A DNA stretch of 64,000 nucleotides from Novosphingobium sp. PhB165 (lineage in GTDB: Bacteria > Pseudomonadota > Alphaproteobacteria > Sphingomonadales > Sphingomonadaceae), in the NCBI RefSeq assembly GCF_004341845.1, contig NZ_SLVB01000006.1, positions 186,001-250,000 on the forward strand, given 5' to 3'. Shown here one piece after another: positions 37,076-46,065 of this stretch (the stretch's first letter is position 1; the number at the start of each line of letters is the position of its first letter). The notes beneath the pieces are model-generated. The model had not been told where the DNA came from and did not search any database. It saw only the letters and a list, made by a program, of their open reading frames with translations. A program made the position numbers and the translations under genes.

Positions 37076-39517
37076 TTACTTGGGGCAGATCGCGCCGGTG
37101 GGATCGGCGTCGAGCTTGACCGTGGCGATCGACAGCGTGAGCCCGGCATCGCCTTGCAGCACGAAGGGACGGGCAATGGCGTTCATGTTGGCGCCCGCCG
37201 CCGCGAAGCACGAGAGCGAGACCTTGACGCTGGACCATTGGCCGGGCGCGGCGGTGAAGACTTTGCCGCCGTCCACGAACGTGGTGCCCATGCCGAGCTT
37301 CGGCGCACTCGCGCCCTTGGCATCGATGCGATAATCGATGCGCAGGCTGAGCATGGCGTTGCTCTGGCGGCTGAGGTCCACTTGCGGGCCTTCGATGCGC
37401 ACTTCGCCGGGGCCGGAGAAGGCAAGCTGGCGCGCGCCTTCCTGGGTGCCGCCGCCGTCGACGTTCTTCATTGCCACGGCGCCGCCGGTCGCGAGCTTCC
37501 ATGGCGGCAGGATGCGGCCGGGCAGGAAGTAGACCGAGACGTTCGACAGCGAGGCGTCGAGCCCGGCCACTTCGCTCAACTGCGGGACCGCGGTGTGGTC
37601 CTTGTAAGTGAGGCCGTAGCCATAGGCGAACTGCGGGTCGTAGCCCGGTTGGCCGACATTGTTGGCGAACTGGCCCGCGTTCTTCGGCCACGAGTAGCTG
37701 AGCTTGCCGCGGAAGTCCTTGTTGGGCGTGCCGTCCTTCTTCGCGACGAGCACATCGGCAATGCCGGCGCCTTCGGAGCCGGGCAGGAAGGCTGCGACGA
37801 ATGCGTCGGACTGGTTGATCTCGGGATTTACCCAGAGCGCGCGGCCGGAGAGGAACACGGTGACCACCGGAATGCCCTGCGCCTTCAGCGCCTTGAGCTG
37901 TGCCAGCGCCTGCTTGTCGCCCGGCTGGAATTCCAGCGTGGAGATATCGCCCACCATTTCGGCATAGGGCGTCTCGCCGAACACGACGACGGCAACGTCG
38001 GGCTTGGGGCCGGTGACCTTGCCGTCCGCGCTGAGCGTGGCACTGCCGCCCGCTGCCTCGATCGCGGACTTGAGGCCCGCCCAGATCGTGGTTGCGCCGG
38101 GGAAATCGGCATTGGTGTTGCCGGTGCCCTGCCACGAGAGCGTCCAGCCGCCCGATTGCAGGCCCACGTCATCGGCATGGGTGCCGGTGACGAGCACTTT
38201 CTGGCCCGGCTTGATCGGCAGCAGCGCGCCGTTGTTCTTGAGCAGCACCAGCGATTCCGAAACTGCCTGCCGCGCGACGGCGCGGTGCTCGGGAATGCCG
38301 AGCATCTGCTTCTGCTCAAAGGGGCGCGCGGGATCGAACAGGTTCAGCTTGAACTTCACGCGCAGGATGCGGCGCACCGCGTCGTCCACGCGGGCCATCG
38401 GGATCGTGCCGTCCTGAACTTGCTTCAGGGTGTTGTTGAACAGGTCCTTCCAGTCTCCCGGCACCATCGCCATGTCGAGACCGGCATTGAAGGTCTGCGG
38501 GCAATTGCCGTTGGTGCAGCCGGGGATCTGGCCATGCGCGTTCCAGTCGCCCACCACGAAGCCCTCGAAGCCGAGGCGGCCCTTCAGCACGTCGGTCAGC
38601 AGCGACTTGTTGCCGTGGTTCTTGACGCCGTTCCACGACGAGAAGCTGGCCATGACCGTCATCGCGCCGGCATCGATGCCGCTGACATAGCCGGGCGAGT
38701 GGATGGCGATCAGGTCCTTTTCGGAGATCTGCGCGTCGCCCTGGTCGATGCCGCCGTGGGTGCCGCCGTCGGCGAGGAAGTGCTTGATCGAGGCGGCGAC
38801 ATTGCCGTTCTGGATGCGGGCCTTGCCGGGCACGCCCTGAAGCCCGCGCACCATCGCGGCGGAATATTCGCGGGTGATCTCGGGGCGCTCCGAATAGCCT
38901 TCGTAGCTGCGGCCCCAGCGGTCATCCTGCGGCACGGTGACAGTGGGACCGAAGGCCCAGTCGAAGCCCGAGGCGGCGCTTTCGGCGGCGGTTACTTCGC
39001 CGATCTTCTCCATCAGCGCCGGATCGCGCATCGCGCCGAGGCCGACATTGTGCGGGAAGATCGTGGCGCCGAAGACGTTCGAATTGCCGTGGACCGAATC
39101 CATGCCGAAGATCACCGGAATCGGCACGTGGCCGGGGCGCTTCTCGATCGAGACCTGACGGAAGGCTTCGGCCGTGGCGATCCAGTCGCCCACGGGGCCA
39201 CGGTCATTGCCCGAGAGCGGCGGATCGTTGCCACCGCCAAGGATCGAGCCGACCGGATATTCGCGCAGTTCTTCCGGCTTCATCGAGGCGATGCTGGGCT
39301 GAATCATCTGCCCGACTTTCTCGCGCACCGACATTTCGGCCATCATCTTGGTGATCTTCGCCTCGGTCTCCGGATCGACGAGGCCCACGCTCTTGCCCTG
39401 CGGCCAGAGTTCGGGGTGCGCGGTGGCGGCAGCCGGCAGCGGCGCGTCCGCGAGCGCGGCAGCCATCGGCACAGCCGCGCAGGACAGGGCGAGGAGGGAG
39501 GAAAGCGTCAGTCGCAT
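37076..39517 (-). CDS. Secreted beta-glycosidase, glycoside hydrolase family 3 (ExoP/Cel3-like)
   Basis: An 813-residue GH3 protein with an N-terminal signal peptide (LTLSSLLALSCAAVPMAAAL). The TIM-barrel domain has KVGQMIQPSI, IPVIFGMDSVHGNSNV, ASIKHFLADGGTHGGID and the nucleophile D324 in GFVVGDWNAHGQ. The alpha/beta sandwich domain (LLKNNGALLPIKPGQKVLVT) follows. After it a beta-rich domain of about 170 residues resembles the C-terminal domain of ExoP and marine exo-1,3/1,4-beta-glucanases. By family it removes glucose or xylose from the non-reducing ends of beta-glucans or xylo-oligosaccharides. It lies between the halogenase-like gene and the GH27 gene on the minus strand. Confidence 0.92.
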   Translation of the reverse strand: MRLTLSSLLALSCAAVPMAAALADAPLPAAATAHPELWPQGKSVGLVDPETEAKITKMMAEMSVREKVGQMIQPSIASMKPEELREYPVGSILGGGNDPPLSGNDRGPVGDWIATAEAFRQVSIEKRPGHVPIPVIFGMDSVHGNSNVFGATIFPHNVGLGAMRDPALMEKIGEVTAAESAASGFDWAFGPTVTVPQDDRWGRSYEGYSERPEITREYSAAMVRGLQGVPGKARIQNGNVAASIKHFLADGGTHGGIDQGDAQISEKDLIAIHSPGYVSGIDAGAMTVMASFSSWNGVKNHGNKSLLTDVLKGRLGFEGFVVGDWNAHGQIPGCTNGNCPQTFNAGLDMAMVPGDWKDLFNNTLKQVQDGTIPMARVDDAVRRILRVKFKLNLFDPARPFEQKQMLGIPEHRAVARQAVSESLVLLKNNGALLPIKPGQKVLVTGTHADDVGLQSGGWTLSWQGTGNTNADFPGATTIWAGLKSAIEAAGGSATLSADGKVTGPKPDVAVVVFGETPYAEMVGDISTLEFQPGDKQALAQLKALKAQGIPVVTVFLSGRALWVNPEINQSDAFVAAFLPGSEGAGIADVLVAKKDGTPNKDFRGKLSYSWPKNAGQFANNVGQPGYDPQFAYGYGLTYKDHTAVPQLSEVAGLDASLSNVSVYFLPGRILPPWKLATGGAVAMKNVDGGGTQEGARQLAFSGPGEVRIEGPQVDLSRQSNAMLSLRIDYRIDAKGASAPKLGMGTTFVDGGKVFTAAPGQWSSVKVSLSCFAAAGANMNAIARPFVLQGDAGLTLSIATVKLDADPTGAICPK

Positions 39518-39526
39518 CTGGTCTTC

Positions 39527-39624
39527 CTAGAGCATTTTCAAGTCGGGTGGGATCACCGAGCGATTCAGAAAATGCGGCAAACAAAGGTTAAATAGCGCAG
39601 GATCCGATTCAGTATGAACGGATC
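39527..39624. repeat. Repeat block between the GH3 and halogenase-like genes
   Basis: It holds copy 2 of the TGAAAATGCTCTAG repeat (39527-39557, minus strand) and an inverted GCATTTTC/GAAAATGC pair. At 39601-39624 is a palindrome GATCCG-A-TTCA-GTA-TGAA-CGGATC, perfect but for one bulged base. The palindrome ends six bases before the halogenase-like stop, so it may work as a processing or pausing hairpin inside the operon. Confidence 0.65.
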
Positions 39625-39629
39625 ATGTT

Positions 39630-41165
39630 CTAGACGGGCACGGCCGCAGGCTGCGGCGAAGAGGGGGCGGCGCATGTGTCCGCAATGAAGTCTGCGTGAG
39701 GGCTGGCGAGCGCCACCGCACGGCCGATGGCTTCGCGTATTTGCCCGAAAGTCCCGGCCAGTTCCTCAGTGGAGAACTGGTCGGCCAGTGGATCGTGGCG
39801 CGGCGGCCAGATATCGAAACCGGCGAACATCGACAGCCAGCTTGGCGGCTGGAACGAATCCCATTCGAAGCGCGGCAGCTTGCCGGAGCCCTTGAAGGTG
39901 CGGATGCGCTGCGCCAGCGTTTCCGGCAGGTCGAGCGCGCGGCATTCCCGCCACATCGGCTCGTTCCGTTGCCCGCCCCAATAGTGCAGCAAAAGGAAGT
40001 CGCGGATGCGCGCGTATTCGAGCGCGGTGATACGGTTGAACTCGTCCGCCAGCGTGGGATCGAAATCGCGATCGGGGAAGTGGGCGAGCAGGCGCTCGAT
40101 CCCGCTCTGGATCAGCACGATCGAGGTCGATTCCAGCGGTTCGAGGAAGCCCGCCGCAAGGCCGAGCGCGACGCAGTTCTTCTCCCATACACGCGTGCGG
40201 TGCCCGGTGCGGAAGCGCAGCATGTTGGGCTCGGCCAGTGCCTCGCCCTCAAGGTTGGTGATGAGCGTGGCGGTCGCCTCGTCGTCGGAGATGTGGCGGC
40301 TGGAATAGACGTAGCCATTGCCGACACGGTGCTGGAGCGGGATGCGCCACTGCCAGCCTGCGGGAAGCGCAGTGCTGCGGGTATAGGGCGTCAGTTCGTC
40401 GCCATGTGTGCAGGGCATGGCTACCGCGCGGTCGCACGGCAGCAGATGCGTCCAGTCCTCATAAGGGACTTCGAGCGTCTGGCCCAGCAGGAGGCTGCGG
40501 AAGCCCGAGCAGTCGATGAAAAGATCGGCGTCCAGCGTGCGTCCGTCGCTCAGCGAGACCGATGCAATGCGGCCGTTCTCGGTGTCCCGTTTGGCGCCGG
40601 AGATCGTGCCTTCGACATGCCGCACGCCCAGATCGTCCTGCGCGCGCTGCGACAGGAAGCGGGCGAAGAGGCCGGCGTCGAAATGGATCGCCCAGTCGAA
40701 CACGCCAAGATCGTTGGCGGGCTGTTCGGGCGGCAGCAGCATCAGGTTGCGCATCGCCGCCTGCGTCGGCAGGCAATAGGCGGAAAGCGGCGTCTCGTCG
40801 CCCGCCATGCGGCGCTTGAGCCAGTACTGGTGGAACGGCACCGAGAAGGCGTCCACGCCGTAGCGGCCGAAGGGATGGAAGAAGCTGGTGCCCGGCGCGC
40901 GCCAGTCACGGAATTCGATGCCCAGCTTCACGGTGCCCTGCGACGCGCGCATGACTTCGGCCTCGGTCACGCCGATGGCCCTGAAGTAATCGCGGATCGC
41001 GGGAACGGTCGCCTCGCCCACGCCGACCGTGCGGATATCGGGGCTTTCGACCAGGGTGATTTCGATGGGAAGGCGGCGCAGGCGCGTCGCCAGCAGGTTG
41101 GCGGCCATCCATCCGGCGGTGCCGCCACCGACGATCAGGATGGAACGAATCGGTTCGTTTGCCAT
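39630..41165 (-). CDS. Flavin-dependent tryptophan-halogenase-like protein of a sugar-uptake locus
   Basis: A 511-residue FAD enzyme of the Trp_halogenase family. Present are the FAD-binding GGGTAGWM (13-20), the position of the catalytic lysine K80 (TVKLGIEFRDW), the WxWxIP motif WQWRIP (271-276), and the position of the catalytic glutamate E345 (LEPLESTSI). So all the residues needed for HOCl-type halogenation appear intact. In Caulobacter, Xanthomonas and sphingomonads, such genes sit beside TonB receptors for sugars, and some relatives brominate or chlorinate free indole in vitro; their true role is unknown. Here the gene follows a large TonB receptor by 97 bases and precedes GH3 and GH27 genes. 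It is soluble, without signal peptide. Confidence 0.88.
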   Translation of the reverse strand: MANEPIRSILIVGGGTAGWMAANLLATRLRRLPIEITLVESPDIRTVGVGEATVPAIRDYFRAIGVTEAEVMRASQGTVKLGIEFRDWRAPGTSFFHPFGRYGVDAFSVPFHQYWLKRRMAGDETPLSAYCLPTQAAMRNLMLLPPEQPANDLGVFDWAIHFDAGLFARFLSQRAQDDLGVRHVEGTISGAKRDTENGRIASVSLSDGRTLDADLFIDCSGFRSLLLGQTLEVPYEDWTHLLPCDRAVAMPCTHGDELTPYTRSTALPAGWQWRIPLQHRVGNGYVYSSRHISDDEATATLITNLEGEALAEPNMLRFRTGHRTRVWEKNCVALGLAAGFLEPLESTSIVLIQSGIERLLAHFPDRDFDPTLADEFNRITALEYARIRDFLLLHYWGGQRNEPMWRECRALDLPETLAQRIRTFKGSGKLPRFEWDSFQPPSWLSMFAGFDIWPPRHDPLADQFSTEELAGTFGQIREAIGRAVALASPHADFIADTCAAPSSPQPAAVPV

Positions 41166-41215
41166 GGATTTGTCTCCCCGAGCGATTGCTAGCGCAAGCG
41201 CCCTGAAAAGGGGAT

Positions 41216-41247
41216 CCCCCCGCCCGGAGGAGGAGTGGGCGGGGGGA
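41216..41247 (-). terminator. GC hairpin between receptor and halogenase-like genes
   Basis: CCCCCGCCC and GGGCGGGGG pair around a purine-rich loop (GGAGGAGGAGT). On the minus strand the stem is followed by GATCCCCTTTTC. It stands 15 bases after the receptor stop and could partly end transcription, giving more receptor than enzyme mRNA. Confidence 0.5.
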
Positions 41248-41262
41248 AGGGGGAGGAGCGGG

Positions 41263-44200
41263 TTAGAACTTGACGCGAACGCCAGCCGTGTAACGACGCT
41301 CGAAGATGTTGTTGTAGGCCTTCTCGTCGGTCCAGGTCAGGTAGTACTTCTCGTACTCGCCGGTCAGGTTCGAACCCTGCGCATAGAGGGTCACGTTCGG
41401 CGTGACATCGTAGCTGACCGAAGCGTCGACGTAGTTGGTCGGCGCCTGGTAGAGTTCGAGGCCGGAGATACCGCCGAAGTCGGACTGCACCGCGCGCTTC
41501 GAGCGGTAGTTCCAGGCGACACGGGCCTGGAAGCGCGAGTCCTGGTAGAACACGGCGACGTTGGTCTGGATTTCCGAGTTGTCCTGGAACGGCACCTTGT
41601 TGCCGGCAAGATCCTTCTGGCCGGTGTCCGAAGGCGAATAGGTGAAGTTGGTGTCGACGCCGAAGTTCCGCAGGAAGTTGGGCATGAACCCAAGATCCAG
41701 GAACGAAAGCTTGGCGCCGGCTTCGATACCCTGAAGCGTGCCGCCCTCGCCCTGCACCGGAATGGTGATCGAGACCGTGCGGTTGCGCACCACGCCGTCG
41801 TTGTCGGGCAGGTCGTTGCGGACAGTGTTGCCGCTCTGGATGAAGCTCTCGACGTTGATGTGGAACGCGCCGAGGCTCAGCAGGCTGCCGCGCCCGATGT
41901 AGTATTCAAGCGAGGTTTCGACGTTGGTCGCGCGCCAGGGATCGAGCAGCGGGTTGCCGCTCTGGTTGCCGCCGGTCACGCGGAACACCGGAGTTCCGGG
42001 GATGCTGGTGTCGATCGCGTAGCCCGGCGTCAGACCGCCGCCCCACTGGTTGAGATCGAGCAGCGTCATCGTGCGCGAGAAGGCAAAGCGCAGCTTGAGG
42101 TTCTGCTGGAGATCGAAGGCGACGTTGAAGGCCGGCAGGATGTCGGTGAAGTCGCGCTTGGTCTCGATTGCGGCGCCCACTGCGTTGGCCATGCCATAAG
42201 GCTGCGGACCGGCGCTGCCGTACTGGGTGATGTCCAGCTTGGTGTTGATGACCTTGACGCCGCCGTTGCCGCTGAACGGCAGGCCGAACAGATCGCCGTG
42301 GAAGTCCATCTGGAAGTAGCCGGAGATCTGCTTGACGCCGACCGAGTACGACGCGCCGGGGTTCATGACCTCGACATTGCCCGGATAGAACCCGTTCTGG
42401 AAGGCCAGTGCGTTGTCCATCGTCTTGGGATCGAGAACGTACATGCTGGGCACGCCGGCGACACCGGGGTTGAACAGCTTGACGTTGCTGGCCAGCGTCG
42501 GGTCGCTGGCGGGGCGGGTGAGGCCGGCGGTGAAGTAACCGGAGGCATCGCCCGCGCTGCACGACTTGTCGCTCATCGGCACGTCGAACGCCTTCCACTT
42601 GACGAGGCAGCCGTTCGGATCGCTGGCGCCATTGCCGGCGTAGAGCGGTGCCGCGCGGTCGAATTCGTAGTCGGAAACCGAACGATCCGAATAGCGCGCG
42701 CCGAAGCTCAGCGTCAGGTCGGGCGAGGCTTCGTAGGAACCATCGGCGCGGATGACCTTGAGGTCGCCGTTGCGGCGGTAGTTACCCTCGGACGACATGG
42801 TCTTGAGCGCGTAGTCGTTGACGTCGCCCAGTTCGCTCACCAGCTGCGAAGGCAGGCTGATGCTCGGCTTGCTGCCGGTGAAGTCCACCGTGGCGGGCAG
42901 CGAGTTCAGGCCGGCGATCGTGTTGACCGTGAAGCCGTTCGGGTTGAACGCGCGGTCGCCGCCCAGCGAGGCCGGATAGTGGCCGATGCCGCCCGGCTGC
43001 CACTGCAGGCCGTTGGACATGCTGAACTGCAGGTAGCTCTGGTCGTAGTACTGGTGCGCCTTGCCATAGACGCCGCGCAGGGTGGCCTTGAACGGGCCGC
43101 CATTGTCGAACTTCAGCTCAAGGTTGTAGTTCTGCGACTGCGACTGATAGCGATCGTTCTGGGAGTAGGAATCGAAGTTACCCAGATCGTAGTTGTACAC
43201 CTGCGTGGTGTTGATGTTGTAGGTCTTGTGGTCGTTCGGGTCGACATACGTCGCACCGGTATCGCGCGACTGGCCGGGGACGAACTCCGCCGCCTGCCAG
43301 TTGACGTTCTGCATCTGGAAGCCGGCGATGCGGTCGTGCTCGTCCTGCTTGGTGAAGAAGCCGTCGCCGGTCAGCGTCAGCGCGTCGTTGACCATCCACT
43401 GGAACGAACCGTTGATGCCCAGGCGCTGGCGCTCGTTGATCTTGTTCCAGCCGGTGAAGCCCTGCGGAACGATGAAGGCATCGGTGGCGGTGCCGTTGTC
43501 GTTGACGTCCACGCCGCCGGCCACGGGGGTACCGCGCGGGCGGAACGAGGGCGAGAAGCCGCCGTTGGAGGTGGCGTCGAGCGTGCCTTCGTTATGAAGC
43601 GCGGCGCCGTAGCCTTCCTGGATGCCGTTGTGCGAGTTGAACAGGCGCACGTCCGAATAGGCGGCCGACACCATCACGCCGAAGCGGTCGTTGTGCCAGG
43701 AGATCAGGCCGTTGAAGTTCGGGTCGAACTTGTGCTTGGTCTTGTCGCCGTAGGAACCTTCGGCGGCGGCTGCGAACGTGAAGCCTTCCTTGAGGTCGAA
43801 CGGACGGCGCGTGCGCAGATTGACGGTGCCGGTGATGCCCGAGTTCAGCAGGCTCGCGGTGGTCGACTTGATGACGTCGGCGCCGGCGAAGAGCTGCGAG
43901 GGGATATCGTCGAAGTTCGGCTGCGTCGTGGTGATCGACTGCGCGCCGAGGTAAGTCTCGCCATTGAGCAGCGTGGTCACCTGCGGCAGGCCGCGGATGT
44001 TGATCGTCGAGCCTTCGCCGGCGCTGCGCAGGATCTGCACGCCGGGGATGCGCTGGAGCGAGTCCGAAATGGTGACGTCGGGCAGCTTGCCGATGTCCTG
44101 CGCGGAGATCGAATCGACCACCGAGGTAGCATCGCGCTTCAGGGCGACGGAACGCTCCTGCGAGCCGCGGATACCGGTGATGACGATTTCGTCACCGCCG

Positions 44201-44388
44201 CCGTTGGGCGTGCTGGACGGGGCGGTCTGAGGGGCGCCGGACGTGGTGTCGGCAACAGCAAGGCGGGTGGCGGCACCGGTGATGACGGGCGCTGCTTCCT
44301 GCGCGAATGCGGAATGTGCTGCACCCAGTGCAACGATCGACGTGGCTGTCAGCAGAACGCCACGATTCAGAAAACCAGGCTGAATCAT
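41263..44388 (-). CDS. Large TonB-dependent receptor for oligosaccharide uptake
   Basis: About 1,041 residues, in the size class of the TonB-Xanth-Caul receptors. A signal peptide (LLTATSIVALGAAHSAFAQ) is followed by a TonB box-like DEIVITGIRGSQERS, a plug domain (TSVVDSISAQDIGKLPDVTI, then SLQRIPGVQI, STINIRGLPQV) and a large barrel ending YTAGVRVKF with C-terminal phenylalanine. The motif VVDSISAQDIGKLPD is typical of receptors for sugars in Caulobacter and sphingomonads. The start ATG 44388 is chosen for the signal peptide; the frame to 44520 has no start signal. It is divergent from the ROK regulator, and the downstream genes for GH3 and GH27 enzymes fit import of plant oligosaccharides. 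Confidence 0.93.
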   Translation of the reverse strand: MIQPGFLNRGVLLTATSIVALGAAHSAFAQEAAPVITGAATRLAVADTTSGAPQTAPSSTPNGGGDEIVITGIRGSQERSVALKRDATSVVDSISAQDIGKLPDVTISDSLQRIPGVQILRSAGEGSTINIRGLPQVTTLLNGETYLGAQSITTTQPNFDDIPSQLFAGADVIKSTTASLLNSGITGTVNLRTRRPFDLKEGFTFAAAAEGSYGDKTKHKFDPNFNGLISWHNDRFGVMVSAAYSDVRLFNSHNGIQEGYGAALHNEGTLDATSNGGFSPSFRPRGTPVAGGVDVNDNGTATDAFIVPQGFTGWNKINERQRLGINGSFQWMVNDALTLTGDGFFTKQDEHDRIAGFQMQNVNWQAAEFVPGQSRDTGATYVDPNDHKTYNINTTQVYNYDLGNFDSYSQNDRYQSQSQNYNLELKFDNGGPFKATLRGVYGKAHQYYDQSYLQFSMSNGLQWQPGGIGHYPASLGGDRAFNPNGFTVNTIAGLNSLPATVDFTGSKPSISLPSQLVSELGDVNDYALKTMSSEGNYRRNGDLKVIRADGSYEASPDLTLSFGARYSDRSVSDYEFDRAAPLYAGNGASDPNGCLVKWKAFDVPMSDKSCSAGDASGYFTAGLTRPASDPTLASNVKLFNPGVAGVPSMYVLDPKTMDNALAFQNGFYPGNVEVMNPGASYSVGVKQISGYFQMDFHGDLFGLPFSGNGGVKVINTKLDITQYGSAGPQPYGMANAVGAAIETKRDFTDILPAFNVAFDLQQNLKLRFAFSRTMTLLDLNQWGGGLTPGYAIDTSIPGTPVFRVTGGNQSGNPLLDPWRATNVETSLEYYIGRGSLLSLGAFHINVESFIQSGNTVRNDLPDNDGVVRNRTVSITIPVQGEGGTLQGIEAGAKLSFLDLGFMPNFLRNFGVDTNFTYSPSDTGQKDLAGNKVPFQDNSEIQTNVAVFYQDSRFQARVAWNYRSKRAVQSDFGGISGLELYQAPTNYVDASVSYDVTPNVTLYAQGSNLTGEYEKYYLTWTDEKAYNNIFERRYTAGVRVKF

Positions 44389-44601
44389 ACCCCCAAAACT
44401 CCTCTCCTCACACGCGCAGTTGGCGTGGTTCCCATTCTTCGGAAAAGGGCCGGTCGATTGTGTTCGTACCGCGTCCGCATTTCCCACGAGGGTTCTTGTG
44501 ACTCGTGTTGATTTAAGCATCAGCCCAAACCCCCAAATGCGTCAACTTAAATTTTTTCTTTTTTGTTAGTTTGCGTGACAGAGTGGTTGTAATCACACAC
44601 C
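44389..44601. promoter_or_regulatory. Divergent promoter region of the sugar locus
   Basis: A 213-base gap with two outward-facing genes, so both promoters must lie here. The part 44545-44600 is strikingly AT-rich for this genome (AAATTTTTTCTTTTTTGTTA) and is the best candidate for the regulator promoter and the ROK binding site. I could not fix a -10/-35 pair. The receptor side has GAGGAG and GGGGG near the start codon as possible ribosome sites. Confidence 0.45.
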
Positions 44602-45927
44602 ATGAAAAAAGAGGATCGCACCCGAAAGACCGCGAAGCAGGCCGGAAAAAAGGCCGCTCCGGTTGCTGCTGAAACCACTGCGGAAGGCGGCATCGCCGAC
44701 GCGGCGTCCGGAGAAGGTACCCGGCCCCAACCGGGGCGGCGGCTGGCCGTCTCGCTGTCCGGCACCAATCTGGCGCGGGCGAGCGACTACAACCAGCGCA
44801 TCGTGCTCCAGGCGGTCCGCCTCGCGGGGGAGACGACACGCATTGCGCTCGCCAACCAGACCGGGCTGACCCCGCCGACCATCGCCAACATCACCACGCG
44901 ACTGGAGGATATGGGCCTTGTCGCGCAAGTGGGGCGCAAGCACGGGGGGCGCGGTCAACCGGCGCTGCGGCTGGCGATCAATCCCGACGGCGCCTTCGCG
45001 ATCGGCCTCAATGTCGACCGCGACCATATCACGCTGGTCACGCTCGATCTGGCGGGGGAAGTGCGCAGCCGGATCACGCGCGAGGTGCGCTTCGCGATGC
45101 CGGCCGACGTGGTGACGATCATCGCCGCCGACCTTGATAGGCTGCTGGCGGACGGCGGCGTGGACCGGGACCGCATTCTCGGCGTCGGCGTGGCACGTCC
45201 CGACGACCTTGGCGGCATTGCCCTGCCGCACAAACCAGCCGGCTACGAAAGCTGGAGCAAGGTCGATTTCTGCGATCTTTTGAAGGACGTGCTGCCCTGG
45301 CCGATCCACGTCGACAATGACGCGGCGGCGGCCGCTCTGGGCGAGGCGCAGGGCGTTGGCGGGCAGGACCGGCCAAGCTTCTTCTACCTGCTGATCAGCG
45401 CGGGTCTTGGCGGCGGCCCGGTGATCGACGGCAGCTATTACCGCGGCGCACGCCTGCGCAGCGGCGAGATCGGCCTTCTGCCCGATCCGGGCGGCGCGGA
45501 GCCGGGCGCGCTGGTGCAGGACACCGTCTCGCTTTCGGCCATCGAAGAGCGTCTGGAACTGGCCGGGCGCAAGCTGGAACGGCTGGAGGACCTGCTGGCG
45601 CTCGATCCGGTCATGGCGACCACGATCGACCAGTGGATCGCCGATGCCACCCGCGCGCTCACGGTGCCGCTGGTGGCGGTTTCGTGCCTGCTCGATCCCG
45701 ATGCCATTCTGATCGGTGGGCGCCTGCCGCTGCCTCTGATCCAGCGCCTCTCCGCGCGGATCGAGGCGGCGCTGGGGCAAGTGCCGATGCCCAACCGGGT
45801 ACCGGTCCAGCCCGCACAGATGGCGAGCGATGCCCCGGCCATCGGCGCGGCAATCCTGCCGCTCCTCGACCAGCTCCTGCCTTCCGATACGATCCTCATG
45901 CAGGCGGGGCGCACGCTCGAAATCTAA
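44602..45927 (+). CDS. ROK-family transcriptional regulator (NagC/XylR-like)
   Basis: A 441-residue regulator. A Lys/Ala-rich N-terminal tail of about 55 residues is followed by a winged helix (YNQRIVLQAVRLAGETTRIA, then TGLTPPTIANITTRLEDMGL) and a ROK sugar-binding domain (AIGLNVDRDHITLVTLDLAG, HVDNDAAAAALGEA, LISAGLGGGPVIDG). The usual zinc site of NagC and Mlc (H-x-x-C-x-C-G-x-x-G-C) is missing: the matching stretch reads GEIGLLPDPGGAEPGALVQD without cysteine. It is divergent from the TonB receptor and is followed by a ROK kinase gene 138 bases on. It probably represses the locus until a sugar or sugar phosphate binds. Confidence 0.9.
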   Translation: MKKEDRTRKTAKQAGKKAAPVAAETTAEGGIADAASGEGTRPQPGRRLAVSLSGTNLARASDYNQRIVLQAVRLAGETTRIALANQTGLTPPTIANITTRLEDMGLVAQVGRKHGGRGQPALRLAINPDGAFAIGLNVDRDHITLVTLDLAGEVRSRITREVRFAMPADVVTIIAADLDRLLADGGVDRDRILGVGVARPDDLGGIALPHKPAGYESWSKVDFCDLLKDVLPWPIHVDNDAAAAALGEAQGVGGQDRPSFFYLLISAGLGGGPVIDGSYYRGARLRSGEIGLLPDPGGAEPGALVQDTVSLSAIEERLELAGRKLERLEDLLALDPVMATTIDQWIADATRALTVPLVAVSCLLDPDAILIGGRLPLPLIQRLSARIEAALGQVPMPNRVPVQPAQMASDAPAIGAAILPLLDQLLPSDTILMQAGRTLEI

Positions 45928-46065
45928 AAAAAAGAATTTGTCTTAATCAATCGACCTGCCATTATACGATCCTGGTAACATCAGGCGCCGCGCCCCTTGC
46001 GGGAAGCGCGGACGCGACTGGAGAGGGTCTATGCAACGCATGGCGCACATCGCGCGGGCAGCACT

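Noticed and set aside
39630..41165. Halogenase gene as part of an antibiotic biosynthesis cluster.
   Set aside because: No non-ribosomal synthetase, polyketide synthase or other tailoring gene is near; the neighbours are sugar uptake and hydrolysis genes.
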